Source of the DNA: Vicinamibacterales bacterium
GTDB lineage: Bacteria; Acidobacteriota; Vicinamibacteria; Vicinamibacterales; UBA8438
DNA: 64,000 nt
Assembly: GCA_958296065.1 (NCBI GenBank)
Contig: CATQHX010000033.1
Span: 1-64,000 of the forward strand
Direction of reading: 5' to 3'
The notes below the pieces were generated by a model that worked only from the letters and a program-made list of their open reading frames with translations, was not told the DNA's origin and did not search any database. The first letter of the stretch is position 1. Every line of letters begins with the position of its first letter. This document shows, in pieces, positions 50,709-58,326 of this stretch. A program made the position numbers and the translations under genes.

Positions 50709-53140
50709 GATGCGGATCTCCTCATCTGGAAGGGCACGCTCTCGACGATGCCCAGAATGATCGACGAGAACCGGGAGCCGTCCCGTTCGGCGTCACGGAC
50801 GACGGTGCGAATGGCGGGCGCGTCGTAGTGCTCGACGCCCCGGCCGAGAGCGTAGGTGAGCAGCTTCTCGGTCAGCGTGGTCACGAACAGGTCGGGCCGC
50901 TGCAGCAGCGCGTCGCGCAGGCCGGCCGCGCCCTCGAACACGGTGCCGTCGGGCAGGATCCCGGACGCGTCTATCGGCGCGTTGGCCTCGTTGTGGGTCC
51001 GGTGCTTGCCGACCGCGTCGAACTGCTCGAGCGCGAAGCCGGGCGGATCCATCAGCCGGTGGCAGCTCGAGCAGACCGGGTTGGCGCGGTGCTGCTCCAT
51101 CGCCTCGCGCATGGAAAGCGGCCGCCCTTCGCCGGTCGTCTCCTCGAGCGACGGCACGTCGGGCGGCGGCAGCGGCGGCGGCGTGCCGAGCAGGTTCTCC
51201 AGCACCCACTTGCCGCGCAGGACCGGCGACGTGCGGGTCGGATAGGCGGTCGCGGCCAGGATGCTGCCGTGGCCGAGCAACCCGCGCCGCGTGGCGTCCG
51301 GCAACGTGACGCGCCGGAAGTGGCTGCCGTAGACGCTGGCGATGCCGTAGTGGCGCGCCAGCCGCTCGTTGACGAAGGTGTAGTCGGCGGTCAGAAGATC
51401 GAGGACGCTCCGGTCCTCGCGCATCACGCTCTCGAAGAAGAGCTCGGTCTCGCGCTGCATTGCGCGGCGGAGCCCCTCGCCGAAATCGGGAAAGCGGTTC
51501 TCGTCCGGGTGCAGCGCCGGAATGTTGCGCAGGTAGAGCCACTGGCCGGCGAAGTTCTCGACCAGGCTCGAAGCGCGCTCGTCGGCGAGCATGCGCCGGA
51601 CCTGCGCCGCCAGCACTTCCGGCTCGTGCAGCCTGCCTGCCACCGCGACGTCCAGCAACTCGTCGTCGGGGATGCTGCTCCACAGGAAGAACGACAGGCG
51701 CGACGCCAGCTCCAGATCGGTCAGGCGGTAGTTGGAACCGGGCGCGGCGTCCGCCGGGTCGCGCACCACGCGGAACAGGAACTCCGGACTCACCAGCAGC
51801 CGGCGCAGCGCCAGCTCGATGCCCGCCTCGAAGCCGCCCTCGTCGGTCCCCTCGTCGTAGAAGCCGAGGAGCACGTCGAGGTCGCGCGCGGTTACCGGGC
51901 GCCGGTAGGCGCGCCGGGCCAGCGTCGACATGATGTCGCGGGCGCACTCGCGCGCTCCGGCGAAGTCGCCTGTCTCCGGCCGGCAGGTAAAGATGCGGGC
52001 GCGGCTCGGGGTCGCCTCGACCGGCGGCCCGCCGCTCGCCTCGTAGGGCCCGGTGACGACGACGCTGCTCAGATACGGCTGGTAGCGCGTATCCCCGCCG
52101 GTGGTGTTCGTGTACGGCCGCAGGTACGGCTGCCGCAACGTCTCCGGATACGCGGAGGTCTTCTTCCGGAACGCGGCGCGCAGCGTGCGGGGTCCGGCGT
52201 GCACGGGCACGCGCAGCACCCAGTCCGCGTCGGCGTCCCGCTGCCTGTTCCGCCACGCACGGTACTCGTCGCTCGTGCGATCGACGCCCTCGGGCGGCGG
52301 CTCGCCGACGTGGAACATTCGCAGATGCTCGCCGTCCAGGCTCACGTCCAGCTCGTGCGGCACCTCGAACGCCGCCAGGCTGTCCAGGGTGTCCCGGCCC
52401 AGACGCAGGCGGATCACGTACTCGGCGTCGAGCGGGAAGTTGAACGGGATGGCGATGCCGCCGCGGGTGCCGAACGGCAACCCTTCGATCCGGTCGTCCT
52501 GCGGATAGTCGGCGGCGAGGTGATACGTCATCGCCGTCGGCGGCAGATCGGGACTGGCGACGGCCAGCCGGCTCACCTTCTTCGCGGCGGAGAGGTAGCG
52601 CTCGAGCAGCGTCGGCGAGACGCCGAGCACGCCGGCGATATTGTCGAACCCGTAGCTGCCGTCGTCCGCGGGCAGCAGCTCGGCGACGTCGACATCGAGA
52701 TCCAGCAGGTCACGAACTACGCTGCGGTACTCGGCGCGGTTGAGCCGGTGGAACGCTTCCGTGCGCCCGGGGTTCGGGTCGGCCGCCGCAGCCGCGTCGA
52801 GCTCCGTCTCGAGCCGGGCGATGAACCGCGCGTACGTCGCCTCGTCCGGACGCGGCCGCGGGGCTGGCGGCATCGCGCCGGCGCGCAACTTGCGGGCCAC
52901 CCTCTCCCACAGGGCCGGGTCGGCCGCGACGCTGGCGACATCGGCGGTGTCGAGCTCGAGTCCCGCCGTCTGCAGGCGCTCGTTGTGGCAGGCGACACAG
53001 TACCGGTCGAGGAGCGCGCGCTCCGGCGCGGCTGTCGTCTCCGCCGACGCCGCCTGCTCCGCGCGGGCGAGCCCCCCGGTGGCCGCGAGCACCACGAGCA
53101 GGACCGCGGACGACAAGAGAAAGCCTCTGCGCTTCGTCAT
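50705..53140 (-). CDS. DUF1592-type multidomain c-type cytochrome, module C
   Basis: An 811-residue protein from ATG 53140 (MTKRRGFLLSSAVLLVVLAA signal). Heme motifs YCVACHNERL and CSSCHRLMDP. DUF1587 (YGFDNIAGVLGVSPTLLERY), DUF1595 (RRAYRRPVTARDLD), DUF1592 (RLSFFLWSSIPDDELL), DUF1588 (RTSPVLRGKWVLENLLGTPP) and DUF1585 (ALGRGVEHYDAP) in the usual order. The beta-rich middle has an insertion (PEGVDRTSDEYRAWRNRQRD) absent from copies A and B. Where A and B read LTVTSYxxRTSP it reads LAATAYPTRTSP. Coupled to DUF1552 downstream. Confidence 0.93.
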   Translation of the reverse strand: MTKRRGFLLSSAVLLVVLAATGGLARAEQAASAETTAAPERALLDRYCVACHNERLQTAGLELDTADVASVAADPALWERVARKLRAGAMPPAPRPRPDEATYARFIARLETELDAAAAADPNPGRTEAFHRLNRAEYRSVVRDLLDLDVDVAELLPADDGSYGFDNIAGVLGVSPTLLERYLSAAKKVSRLAVASPDLPPTAMTYHLAADYPQDDRIEGLPFGTRGGIAIPFNFPLDAEYVIRLRLGRDTLDSLAAFEVPHELDVSLDGEHLRMFHVGEPPPEGVDRTSDEYRAWRNRQRDADADWVLRVPVHAGPRTLRAAFRKKTSAYPETLRQPYLRPYTNTTGGDTRYQPYLSSVVVTGPYEASGGPPVEATPSRARIFTCRPETGDFAGARECARDIMSTLARRAYRRPVTARDLDVLLGFYDEGTDEGGFEAGIELALRRLLVSPEFLFRVVRDPADAAPGSNYRLTDLELASRLSFFLWSSIPDDELLDVAVAGRLHEPEVLAAQVRRMLADERASSLVENFAGQWLYLRNIPALHPDENRFPDFGEGLRRAMQRETELFFESVMREDRSVLDLLTADYTFVNERLARHYGIASVYGSHFRRVTLPDATRRGLLGHGSILAATAYPTRTSPVLRGKWVLENLLGTPPPLPPPDVPSLEETTGEGRPLSMREAMEQHRANPVCSSCHRLMDPPGFALEQFDAVGKHRTHNEANAPIDASGILPDGTVFEGAAGLRDALLQRPDLFVTTLTEKLLTYALGRGVEHYDAPAIRTVVRDAERDGSRFSSIILGIVESVPFQMRRSAS

Positions 53141-53441
53141 GAACGGCACCCTCGTCCGTCGACGCGTTAGGGACACTGCACCCGATCGTAAACGCACATT
53201 ATTGACCGGCCGCGCGGATAGCACAATACCGAATGCCGTCAGCCGCGCGAACGAGCGCCCGACCGCACCAACCGCTCACGCTGCAGACACGCGGGCAGGA
53301 ACTCTCCCGATGTCGAGGCCCCGCAAGCGCAACGCCATTGTCCAGCCGGGAGCCGCGCACTATGATGGTCGGGTCAACTTTCCCGCATGGCCCGCGGCGA
53401 GTGCGCGGGCCGCCCAGCGGCCGTTTCGAGGAGGTCGGGAG
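53141..53441. other. Divergent intergenic region without a gene
   Basis: About 300 bases between the module C DUF1592 gene and the unknown exported protein. An AT-richer patch (53190-53235, CGTAAACGCACATTATTGACC) contains TTGACC facing right and probably holds both promoters. No ORF or RNA recognised. Confidence 0.5.
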
Positions 53442-54581
53442 ATGAAGCGACGACTGCTCGATTCATTCGGTGTCGCGATGGCGCTGGCCGCCGTCGTGGT
53501 GGTCTTCCCCCTCGCCGCGACCCCCGCGCTGGGCCAGGCGACAGGCACGACCGCATGGGGGCATCCGGATCTCGACGGGATCTGGCTCGACGTCTGGGAC
53601 ACTCCCTTCGAACGGGCGCCCGAGCTGGGCGATCGGGAATTCGCGACCGCCGAAGAGCGTGCTGCCCGCGATGACGCACGCAGGTTCGACCCGGGGCGCA
53701 ACATCCGCGGCCCGCGCGGAAGCGCGCAGGACGTGTCCGGGGCCTACAACGCCGTCTTCAGCTCGGCGAGGCCGGCGGGTCCGCGTACGTCGCTCGTCGT
53801 CGATCCACCGAACGGGCGCATCCCCGCCCTGACCCCGGAGGCGCAGCGGGAAGAGGACATCAAGCGCGACTGGCGGAGGATGCTGATGCGCAACACCCCC
53901 ACCTGCGAGCAGCAGGCGCCCGGCTGCGAGGGCGGCGAGTACGGGCCGGTTTCGCCGCGCCGGTTCGACATCCCGCCGTTCTACAACACGCTGCGGATGA
54001 ATCGCCACGACGGACCTGAAGACCAGAGCCTGGGCGATCGGTGCATGCTGGGCGCGACGCCCGACTTCAACGGGCACCGGCGAATCGTCCAGGGCGAGGA
54101 CGCCGTCGCCATCGCCTACGACACGGGGCAGGGCCAGGGCTACCAGCGCGTCGTCAATCTGGGCGGCGACCACCCGCCGAGCCAGGTCCGTCTTCGCCAC
54201 GGCGATTCGCGGGGGCACTGGGAGGGCGACACGCTGGTCATCGAGACCACCAACTTCTCCCCGAAGTTCCCGTATCGCGCCTCGTCCGTGAACCGGAGGC
54301 TCGTCGAACGGTACACCGTGGTCGACGCCGACACGCTCAGCTATGAGGTGACTATCGACGATCCGACCGTCTGGACGGCGCCGTGGACCGTCCGGCAGGA
54401 GCTGAGGCGCCAGAGCGACGTGCAGAACCGGATCTACTACGAGCCGCGGTGCCACGAGGGGAACTACGGGTTGCCCGCGATGTTCATCGGCCACCGGATT
54501 CTCGAGCAGGAGTTCGCCGCAGGGCGCGCCCCCGATCCATTCTCGCTGGATACCACCACGGGCGGCGGCGGCGCCCGGTAG
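53442..54581 (+). CDS. Unknown exported protein (Acidobacteria-type, WGxPDLxGxW)
   Basis: A 379-residue protein; GAGGTCGGGAG precedes ATG 53442. A signal peptide ends ATPALGQ. The mature protein opens TTAWGHPDLDGIWLDVWDTP, a motif common to large families of uncharacterised secreted proteins in Acidobacteriota. Further features are four Cys in pairs (TCEQQAPGCEGG and later RCMLG, RCHEG) that may form disulfides, and GDSRGHWEGDTLVIETTNFS with DADTLSYEVTIDDPTVWTAPW, beta-strand-rich segments shared by this group. No catalytic motif is recognisable. It sits alone between module C and a toxin-antitoxin pair. Confidence 0.8.
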   Translation: MKRRLLDSFGVAMALAAVVVVFPLAATPALGQATGTTAWGHPDLDGIWLDVWDTPFERAPELGDREFATAEERAARDDARRFDPGRNIRGPRGSAQDVSGAYNAVFSSARPAGPRTSLVVDPPNGRIPALTPEAQREEDIKRDWRRMLMRNTPTCEQQAPGCEGGEYGPVSPRRFDIPPFYNTLRMNRHDGPEDQSLGDRCMLGATPDFNGHRRIVQGEDAVAIAYDTGQGQGYQRVVNLGGDHPPSQVRLRHGDSRGHWEGDTLVIETTNFSPKFPYRASSVNRRLVERYTVVDADTLSYEVTIDDPTVWTAPWTVRQELRRQSDVQNRIYYEPRCHEGNYGLPAMFIGHRILEQEFAAGRAPDPFSLDTTTGGGGAR

Positions 54582-54693
54582 GACGCGCGCCTGCCCGAGT
54601 GCCGACCGGCGGGGCAACGTCCCGGCCGAGCGGTCCGCATCCCCGTTATCGCCGGAGAATCAACGGTCGGGGTACAAGCCCGGGCCCGCGAGA

Positions 54694-54978
54694 TCAGAGT
54701 CGTTCGGGCCAGCGTTGCCGGCCATGAAAGACCGCGATAACTTCGAGGCGGCTGCCGCGGACGCGATACGGCACCAGATACGGGGTTCCCGGAATCACGA
54801 GCTCGCGGGTACCCGGCAACCGCCCGGGCCGGCCGAGGGAGGGCTGTTCGGCGAGGAGTTCCACGCTGGAAAGGATCGTGACCGCTATCTCCTGAGCTGC
54901 GGATGGTCCGTCCCGGGCAATGAAGTCGCGAAGTCTGGACAGATGACGCAGAGCCCGCACGGACCAGACGATGGTCAC
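54694..54978 (-). CDS. RelE/ParE-type toxin
   Basis: A 94-residue protein with the RelE/ParE fold pattern: VRALRHLSRLRDFIARDGPS for the helical hairpin, PSLGRPGRLPGTRELVIPGT, then PYLVPYRVRGSRLEVIAVFH and GRQRWPE at the end. The last motif is that of ParE-like gyrase poisons more than of ribosomal RelE. It overlaps the antitoxin stop by 4 bases (54975-54978). Confidence 0.87.
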   Translation of the reverse strand: MTIVWSVRALRHLSRLRDFIARDGPSAAQEIAVTILSSVELLAEQPSLGRPGRLPGTRELVIPGTPYLVPYRVRGSRLEVIAVFHGRQRWPERL

Positions 54979-55235
54979 CGGCCGGGCATCTTCCGCTCAT
55001 CCGGACCACCCCACGACCGCAGCCAACCCGCCACGGCCTCATGCCCGATGGTGCGCCCTTGCTCGAGGTCATCCAGCCCGGCGGCGATCTCGTCGAGCTG
55101 CCAGCTCTCTGCCTCCACGTAGGAGGCGATGGCCTCCGCGGCGAGGAACGACTTGGATCTTCGCGATCGCTTCGCGAGGGCCTCCAACCGCTCCTTGGTT
55201 GCTTCGTCGATACGCAGCGAGAGAGTCGTGCTCAT
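54975..55235 (-). CDS. Ribbon-helix-helix antitoxin (ParD/CopG-like)
   Basis: An 86-residue protein starting MSTTLSLRIDEATKERLEAL, then AKRSRRSKSFLAAEAIASYV: a standard ribbon-helix-helix DNA-binding N-terminus. The C-terminal half (LDEIAAGLDDLEQGRTIGHEAV...) wraps the toxin. First gene of the type II toxin-antitoxin operon; it should autorepress. TGTACA-type AT-rich sequence at 55247-55258 just upstream is a probable operator/promoter. Confidence 0.87.
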   Translation of the reverse strand: MSTTLSLRIDEATKERLEALAKRSRRSKSFLAAEAIASYVEAESWQLDEIAAGLDDLEQGRTIGHEAVAGWLRSWGGPDERKMPGR

Positions 55236-55275
55236 GCAGCCGTCCTACATTGTACACAGCGTAACGCAGACAGGA

Positions 55276-55302
55276 CCGGCGGGCCCTCTCAAGGCCCGCC
55301 GG
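55276..55302 (-). terminator. Terminator hairpin after module D ankyrin gene
   Basis: CCGGCGGGCC (55276-55285), loop CTCTCAA, GGCCCGCCGG (55293-55302): a perfect 10-bp stem, 34 bases beyond the ankyrin stop at 55337 and before the antitoxin promoter. No T-run on the leftward strand. Confidence 0.6.
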
Positions 55303-55336
55303 GAATGAATCCGCACTGAGCTGGTCGCCGTCCGGC

Positions 55337-56791
55337 TCAACCCGAACACGAGCCGCGGCGGCCCTGGCCGCGAACCAGCCTGCCGTCCGCGTCGAAGCAC
55401 ATCAGGTCCTGCGGGGACTGGTCGTCGTCGTTCCTGGCGTCCAGCCTGGCCCCGTGCTCGATCAGGAGATCGACGACCGACGGATACGCAAGCTGCACGG
55501 CGGTGTGCAGCGCGGTGTTGCCGTCGGGATCCGTCGCGTGCACGTCGGCGCCCAGCTCGAGCGCGATCCGGGTCGCCTCGAATGTCGAGTGCTCGCCGGA
55601 CGCCACCAGCAGCGCCGCGGCGTCGACGCCGATGCCCTGGCCGCGGCGGTTGCTCGCTCTCGTCGCCCACCCTTCGCCGGCGGCCGCCATCAGCGGGGTG
55701 ATCCCGTTGTCCGGCATCAGCAGGGGATCGGCGCCGCAGTCGGCCAGCGCGCGCATGATCTCGACCTCCGCGTACTTGGCCGCCAGCCAGAACGGCGTCG
55801 CCCCGGCCAACTGCGCGGACAGGCTGTAGAAGTTGAGGTTGCGCTGCTGGAGGCTGCCGTTCGTGAGGCGGGCGTTCGGATCCGCGCCGTGCGCGCACAA
55901 TGCCTTTACCAACTCCGCATCGCCCCGCGACACGGCCGTGTGCAGGGCGGTGTAGCCGGCGTCGGCGGCCATCGGGTCGGCACCGCGCTCCAGCAGCAAC
56001 GCCGCCAGCTTGCCCTGGTCGCTGAAGCTGGCCAGCACGAGCGCGGATTCACCGTTGGGCGCCTTCACGTCCACGTCCGCCCCGGCGTCGAGCAGAAGCC
56101 GCGCGTTCTCGAGGCGGCCGTTGCGGGCCGCGAACATCAGCGGCGTGGACCCGCGCTGCGGTTGCAGCACATAGTCCTCGAAGGGGTTGCCGTTGCCCAG
56201 GTTGACCGGCAACAGGTGGGTGTCCGAGCGCGCGCCGATGTCGGCGCCGTGCTCCAGCAGCACCCTTACCGCGTCCGGGTTCTCCTGGGTCGCCGCCCAC
56301 ATCAGCGCCGTCTGGCCGTGCGATGCTTCTCTGGCATTCACCTTGGCGCCATGCTCGAGCAGCGCCTCCAGCGCGTCCGAGGTGCCGGTCTTCGCGCACG
56401 TCATGAGCGCCGTCTCGCCCATCTCGGTCGCCGCGTTCGGATCGGCGCCCGCCTCCAGTAGCTTGCCCACCACCGCGGCGTTGCGGTTGGTGCAGGCCAA
56501 CTGAAGAGACGTCACGCCGTAGTCGTTGGCGGCGTTCGCCTCGGCCCCGGCGCCGAGCAGCGCCTCCACCACCGCGATGTCGTCCCGCACGACCGCCCAG
56601 TGCAGCGCCGTCGCGCCGTCCCCCTCCGCGGCGTTGACATCGACCCTGTCCGCCAGCAAGGCACGCACCGCCTCGTGGTTCTGGTCCTGAATCGCCTCGA
56701 TCAGTCGGAGATCGTCATTCCCCGCGCCTACGACCGCGACCCCGAGCCACGCAAACGCCGCCACGGCCATCCACTTGCTGATCAGGCGCAT
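55337..56791 (-). CDS. Secreted ankyrin-repeat protein 5, module D
   Basis: A 484-residue protein; GGAGG precedes ATG 56791. A signal segment (WMAVAAFAWLGVAVVGAG) is followed by about eleven ankyrin repeats. It is the most divergent of the module-linked set. The LNR-G-STP insertion is replaced by LNFYSLSAQLAGATPFWLAAK, and the GVGIW-PGTN block by GEGWATRASNRRGQGIGVDA. In these points it is nearer to the stand-alone protein at 13754. The short Cys-containing tail (RRGSCSG) is unusual. Same direction and order as module B and C ankyrins. Confidence 0.92.
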   Translation of the reverse strand: MRLISKWMAVAAFAWLGVAVVGAGNDDLRLIEAIQDQNHEAVRALLADRVDVNAAEGDGATALHWAVVRDDIAVVEALLGAGAEANAANDYGVTSLQLACTNRNAAVVGKLLEAGADPNAATEMGETALMTCAKTGTSDALEALLEHGAKVNAREASHGQTALMWAATQENPDAVRVLLEHGADIGARSDTHLLPVNLGNGNPFEDYVLQPQRGSTPLMFAARNGRLENARLLLDAGADVDVKAPNGESALVLASFSDQGKLAALLLERGADPMAADAGYTALHTAVSRGDAELVKALCAHGADPNARLTNGSLQQRNLNFYSLSAQLAGATPFWLAAKYAEVEIMRALADCGADPLLMPDNGITPLMAAAGEGWATRASNRRGQGIGVDAAALLVASGEHSTFEATRIALELGADVHATDPDGNTALHTAVQLAYPSVVDLLIEHGARLDARNDDDQSPQDLMCFDADGRLVRGQGRRGSCSG

Positions 56792-56862
56792 GCCGAACCT
56801 CCCTCCGTCCCGTCTTCCCGACGCGCGCGACCCCCGGCCTGCGACAGGGGCCCGCTAAACGA

Positions 56863-56950
56863 GGGGCGCCGCCATGCGGACGGCGCCCCCGGCGACAGAG
56901 CGCGCGCGACCCCCCGGGTCGCGTTGGGAGTTTCGCTGGCGCGAAACTCC
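56863..56950 (-). terminator. Three successive hairpins between module D DUF1552 and ankyrin genes
   Basis: Reading leftward from the DUF1552 stop: GGAGTTTCG/CGAAACTCC (56927-56935 / 56942-56950, 9 bp perfect), CGCGACCC/GGGTCGCG (about 56905-56922) and GGGGCGCCG/CGGCGCCCC (56863-56871 / 56881-56889, 9 bp perfect). They could stop or stabilise the DUF1592-DUF1552 transcript before the ankyrin gene. No T-runs. Confidence 0.6.
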
Positions 56951-56964
56951 TGCGCCACCAGCTC

Positions 56965-58326
56965 CTAGGTGAGCCCCGAGAGCTCGTGGATCTGGTCCAT
57001 GCTCCCGCCGAACTCCTCCGCGGGTACGCCCAGCTTTCGCAGCATCGTGTACTGCAGATCCGTCAGCGGCGTGTGCTCGGGACAGACCACGTGGCGCCCG
57101 CCCTTGATCTCCCCGCAGCCGCCCCCGGTGACCAGGATCGGCAGGTTCTCGGTAGTGTGCCGGTTCGAGTTCCGGATCGCGCCGCCGTACATGATCATGG
57201 CGTGATCCAGCAACGACCCGTCGCCGTCCGGCGTGGACTGCATCTTGACCAGGAAGTCGCTGAACAACTGCATGTGATACGCGTTGATCTTCCCCAGCTT
57301 CGCGATCTTCTCCGGGATGTCCCGGTGGTGGCTGAGCGGGTGGTGCGGCTCGGTGACCCCGATCTGCGGGTACGTCGCGCCGCTCTCCTCGCGGGCCATC
57401 ATCATCGTGATCACGCGCGTCATGTCGGTCTGATAGGCCAGCACCATCAGGTCGAACATCAGCTTCACGTGCTCTTCGTAGGACACCGGAATGCCGGCCG
57501 GGGACGACACCTCCGGCAACTGCCGGTCGGCCTGCTGCTCGGCGAGCTGAATGCGCCGCTCGATGCCGCGGACCGCCTCCAGGTACTCGTCGAGCTTTTG
57601 CACGTCGTACGGCGCCAGACCCACCTTGAGGTCGGCGGCCTTGTCCATCACCCGGTCGAGAATGCTCTTCTGCCGCTTCACGTTCGCCAGGCGCGCGTCG
57701 ACGCTCGTGTTCCCCACGTCCCCGAACAGGCGCTCGAAGACGATGCGCGGGTTCGTCTCGCGCGGCATCGGCGTCGTGCGATTGGCCCACGAGTTGTTCA
57801 GGTAGGCGCAACTGAAGCCGCCGTCGCAGGTGGCCACGCCGTAGACGGTGTCGCCGCCCTCTATCGACAACTCCAGCGAGGGAAGCTGCGTCTCGCGCCC
57901 GATGCCCGGCGCATTGGCCGCGACCTGGTCCATCGAGATGCCCAGCTCGAGCTGCGCCCCGGTCGTGCGCTTCGGACGCGCGCCGGTCAGCAACGCGGAC
58001 GCGGCCTGCGAGTGGGTCGTGCCGCGGCCCCGCTCCGCCCCGACGCTGTCGAGGTTCGTCATCACCAGCACGTGCTCGCGAACCGGCGCGAGCGGCTTCA
58101 GGGTCGGGGTCCACTCGAAGCCGGCCCCCGCCGTCTCCGGCTGCCAGTACTCCACGGGACAGCCGTTCGGCACGGTGACGATGCCCAGGCGTCTGGCCGG
58201 GGCCGCCGCCGTCTTCGCCAGCGCCGTCAACGCCGGCACCATTCCGTCGAGAAGCGGCAACGCCAGCGCCGCTCCAACGCCACGCAGCACCGTACGACGC
58301 GGGATCACCGTCTTGGTCACGATCAT
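56965..58326 (-). CDS. DUF1552 protein, Tat-exported, module D
   Basis: A 453-residue protein. Its ATG shares one base with the TGA of the upstream DUF1592 gene (TGATG at 58326), allowing stop-start reinitiation. Twin-arginine signal PRRTVLRGVGAALALP. Marks RLGIVTVPNGCPVEYW, RGTTHSQAASALLTGARPKR, GGFSCAYLNNSW, NPRIVFERLFG, HHPLSHHRDI. It departs from copies A-C: NGEHSRA is replaced by GTTHSQA and the C-terminus is GSMDQIHELSGLT, with no TGRL. It represents a second subtype of the family. Confidence 0.92.
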   Translation of the reverse strand: MIVTKTVIPRRTVLRGVGAALALPLLDGMVPALTALAKTAAAPARRLGIVTVPNGCPVEYWQPETAGAGFEWTPTLKPLAPVREHVLVMTNLDSVGAERGRGTTHSQAASALLTGARPKRTTGAQLELGISMDQVAANAPGIGRETQLPSLELSIEGGDTVYGVATCDGGFSCAYLNNSWANRTTPMPRETNPRIVFERLFGDVGNTSVDARLANVKRQKSILDRVMDKAADLKVGLAPYDVQKLDEYLEAVRGIERRIQLAEQQADRQLPEVSSPAGIPVSYEEHVKLMFDLMVLAYQTDMTRVITMMMAREESGATYPQIGVTEPHHPLSHHRDIPEKIAKLGKINAYHMQLFSDFLVKMQSTPDGDGSLLDHAMIMYGGAIRNSNRHTTENLPILVTGGGCGEIKGGRHVVCPEHTPLTDLQYTMLRKLGVPAEEFGGSMDQIHELSGLT

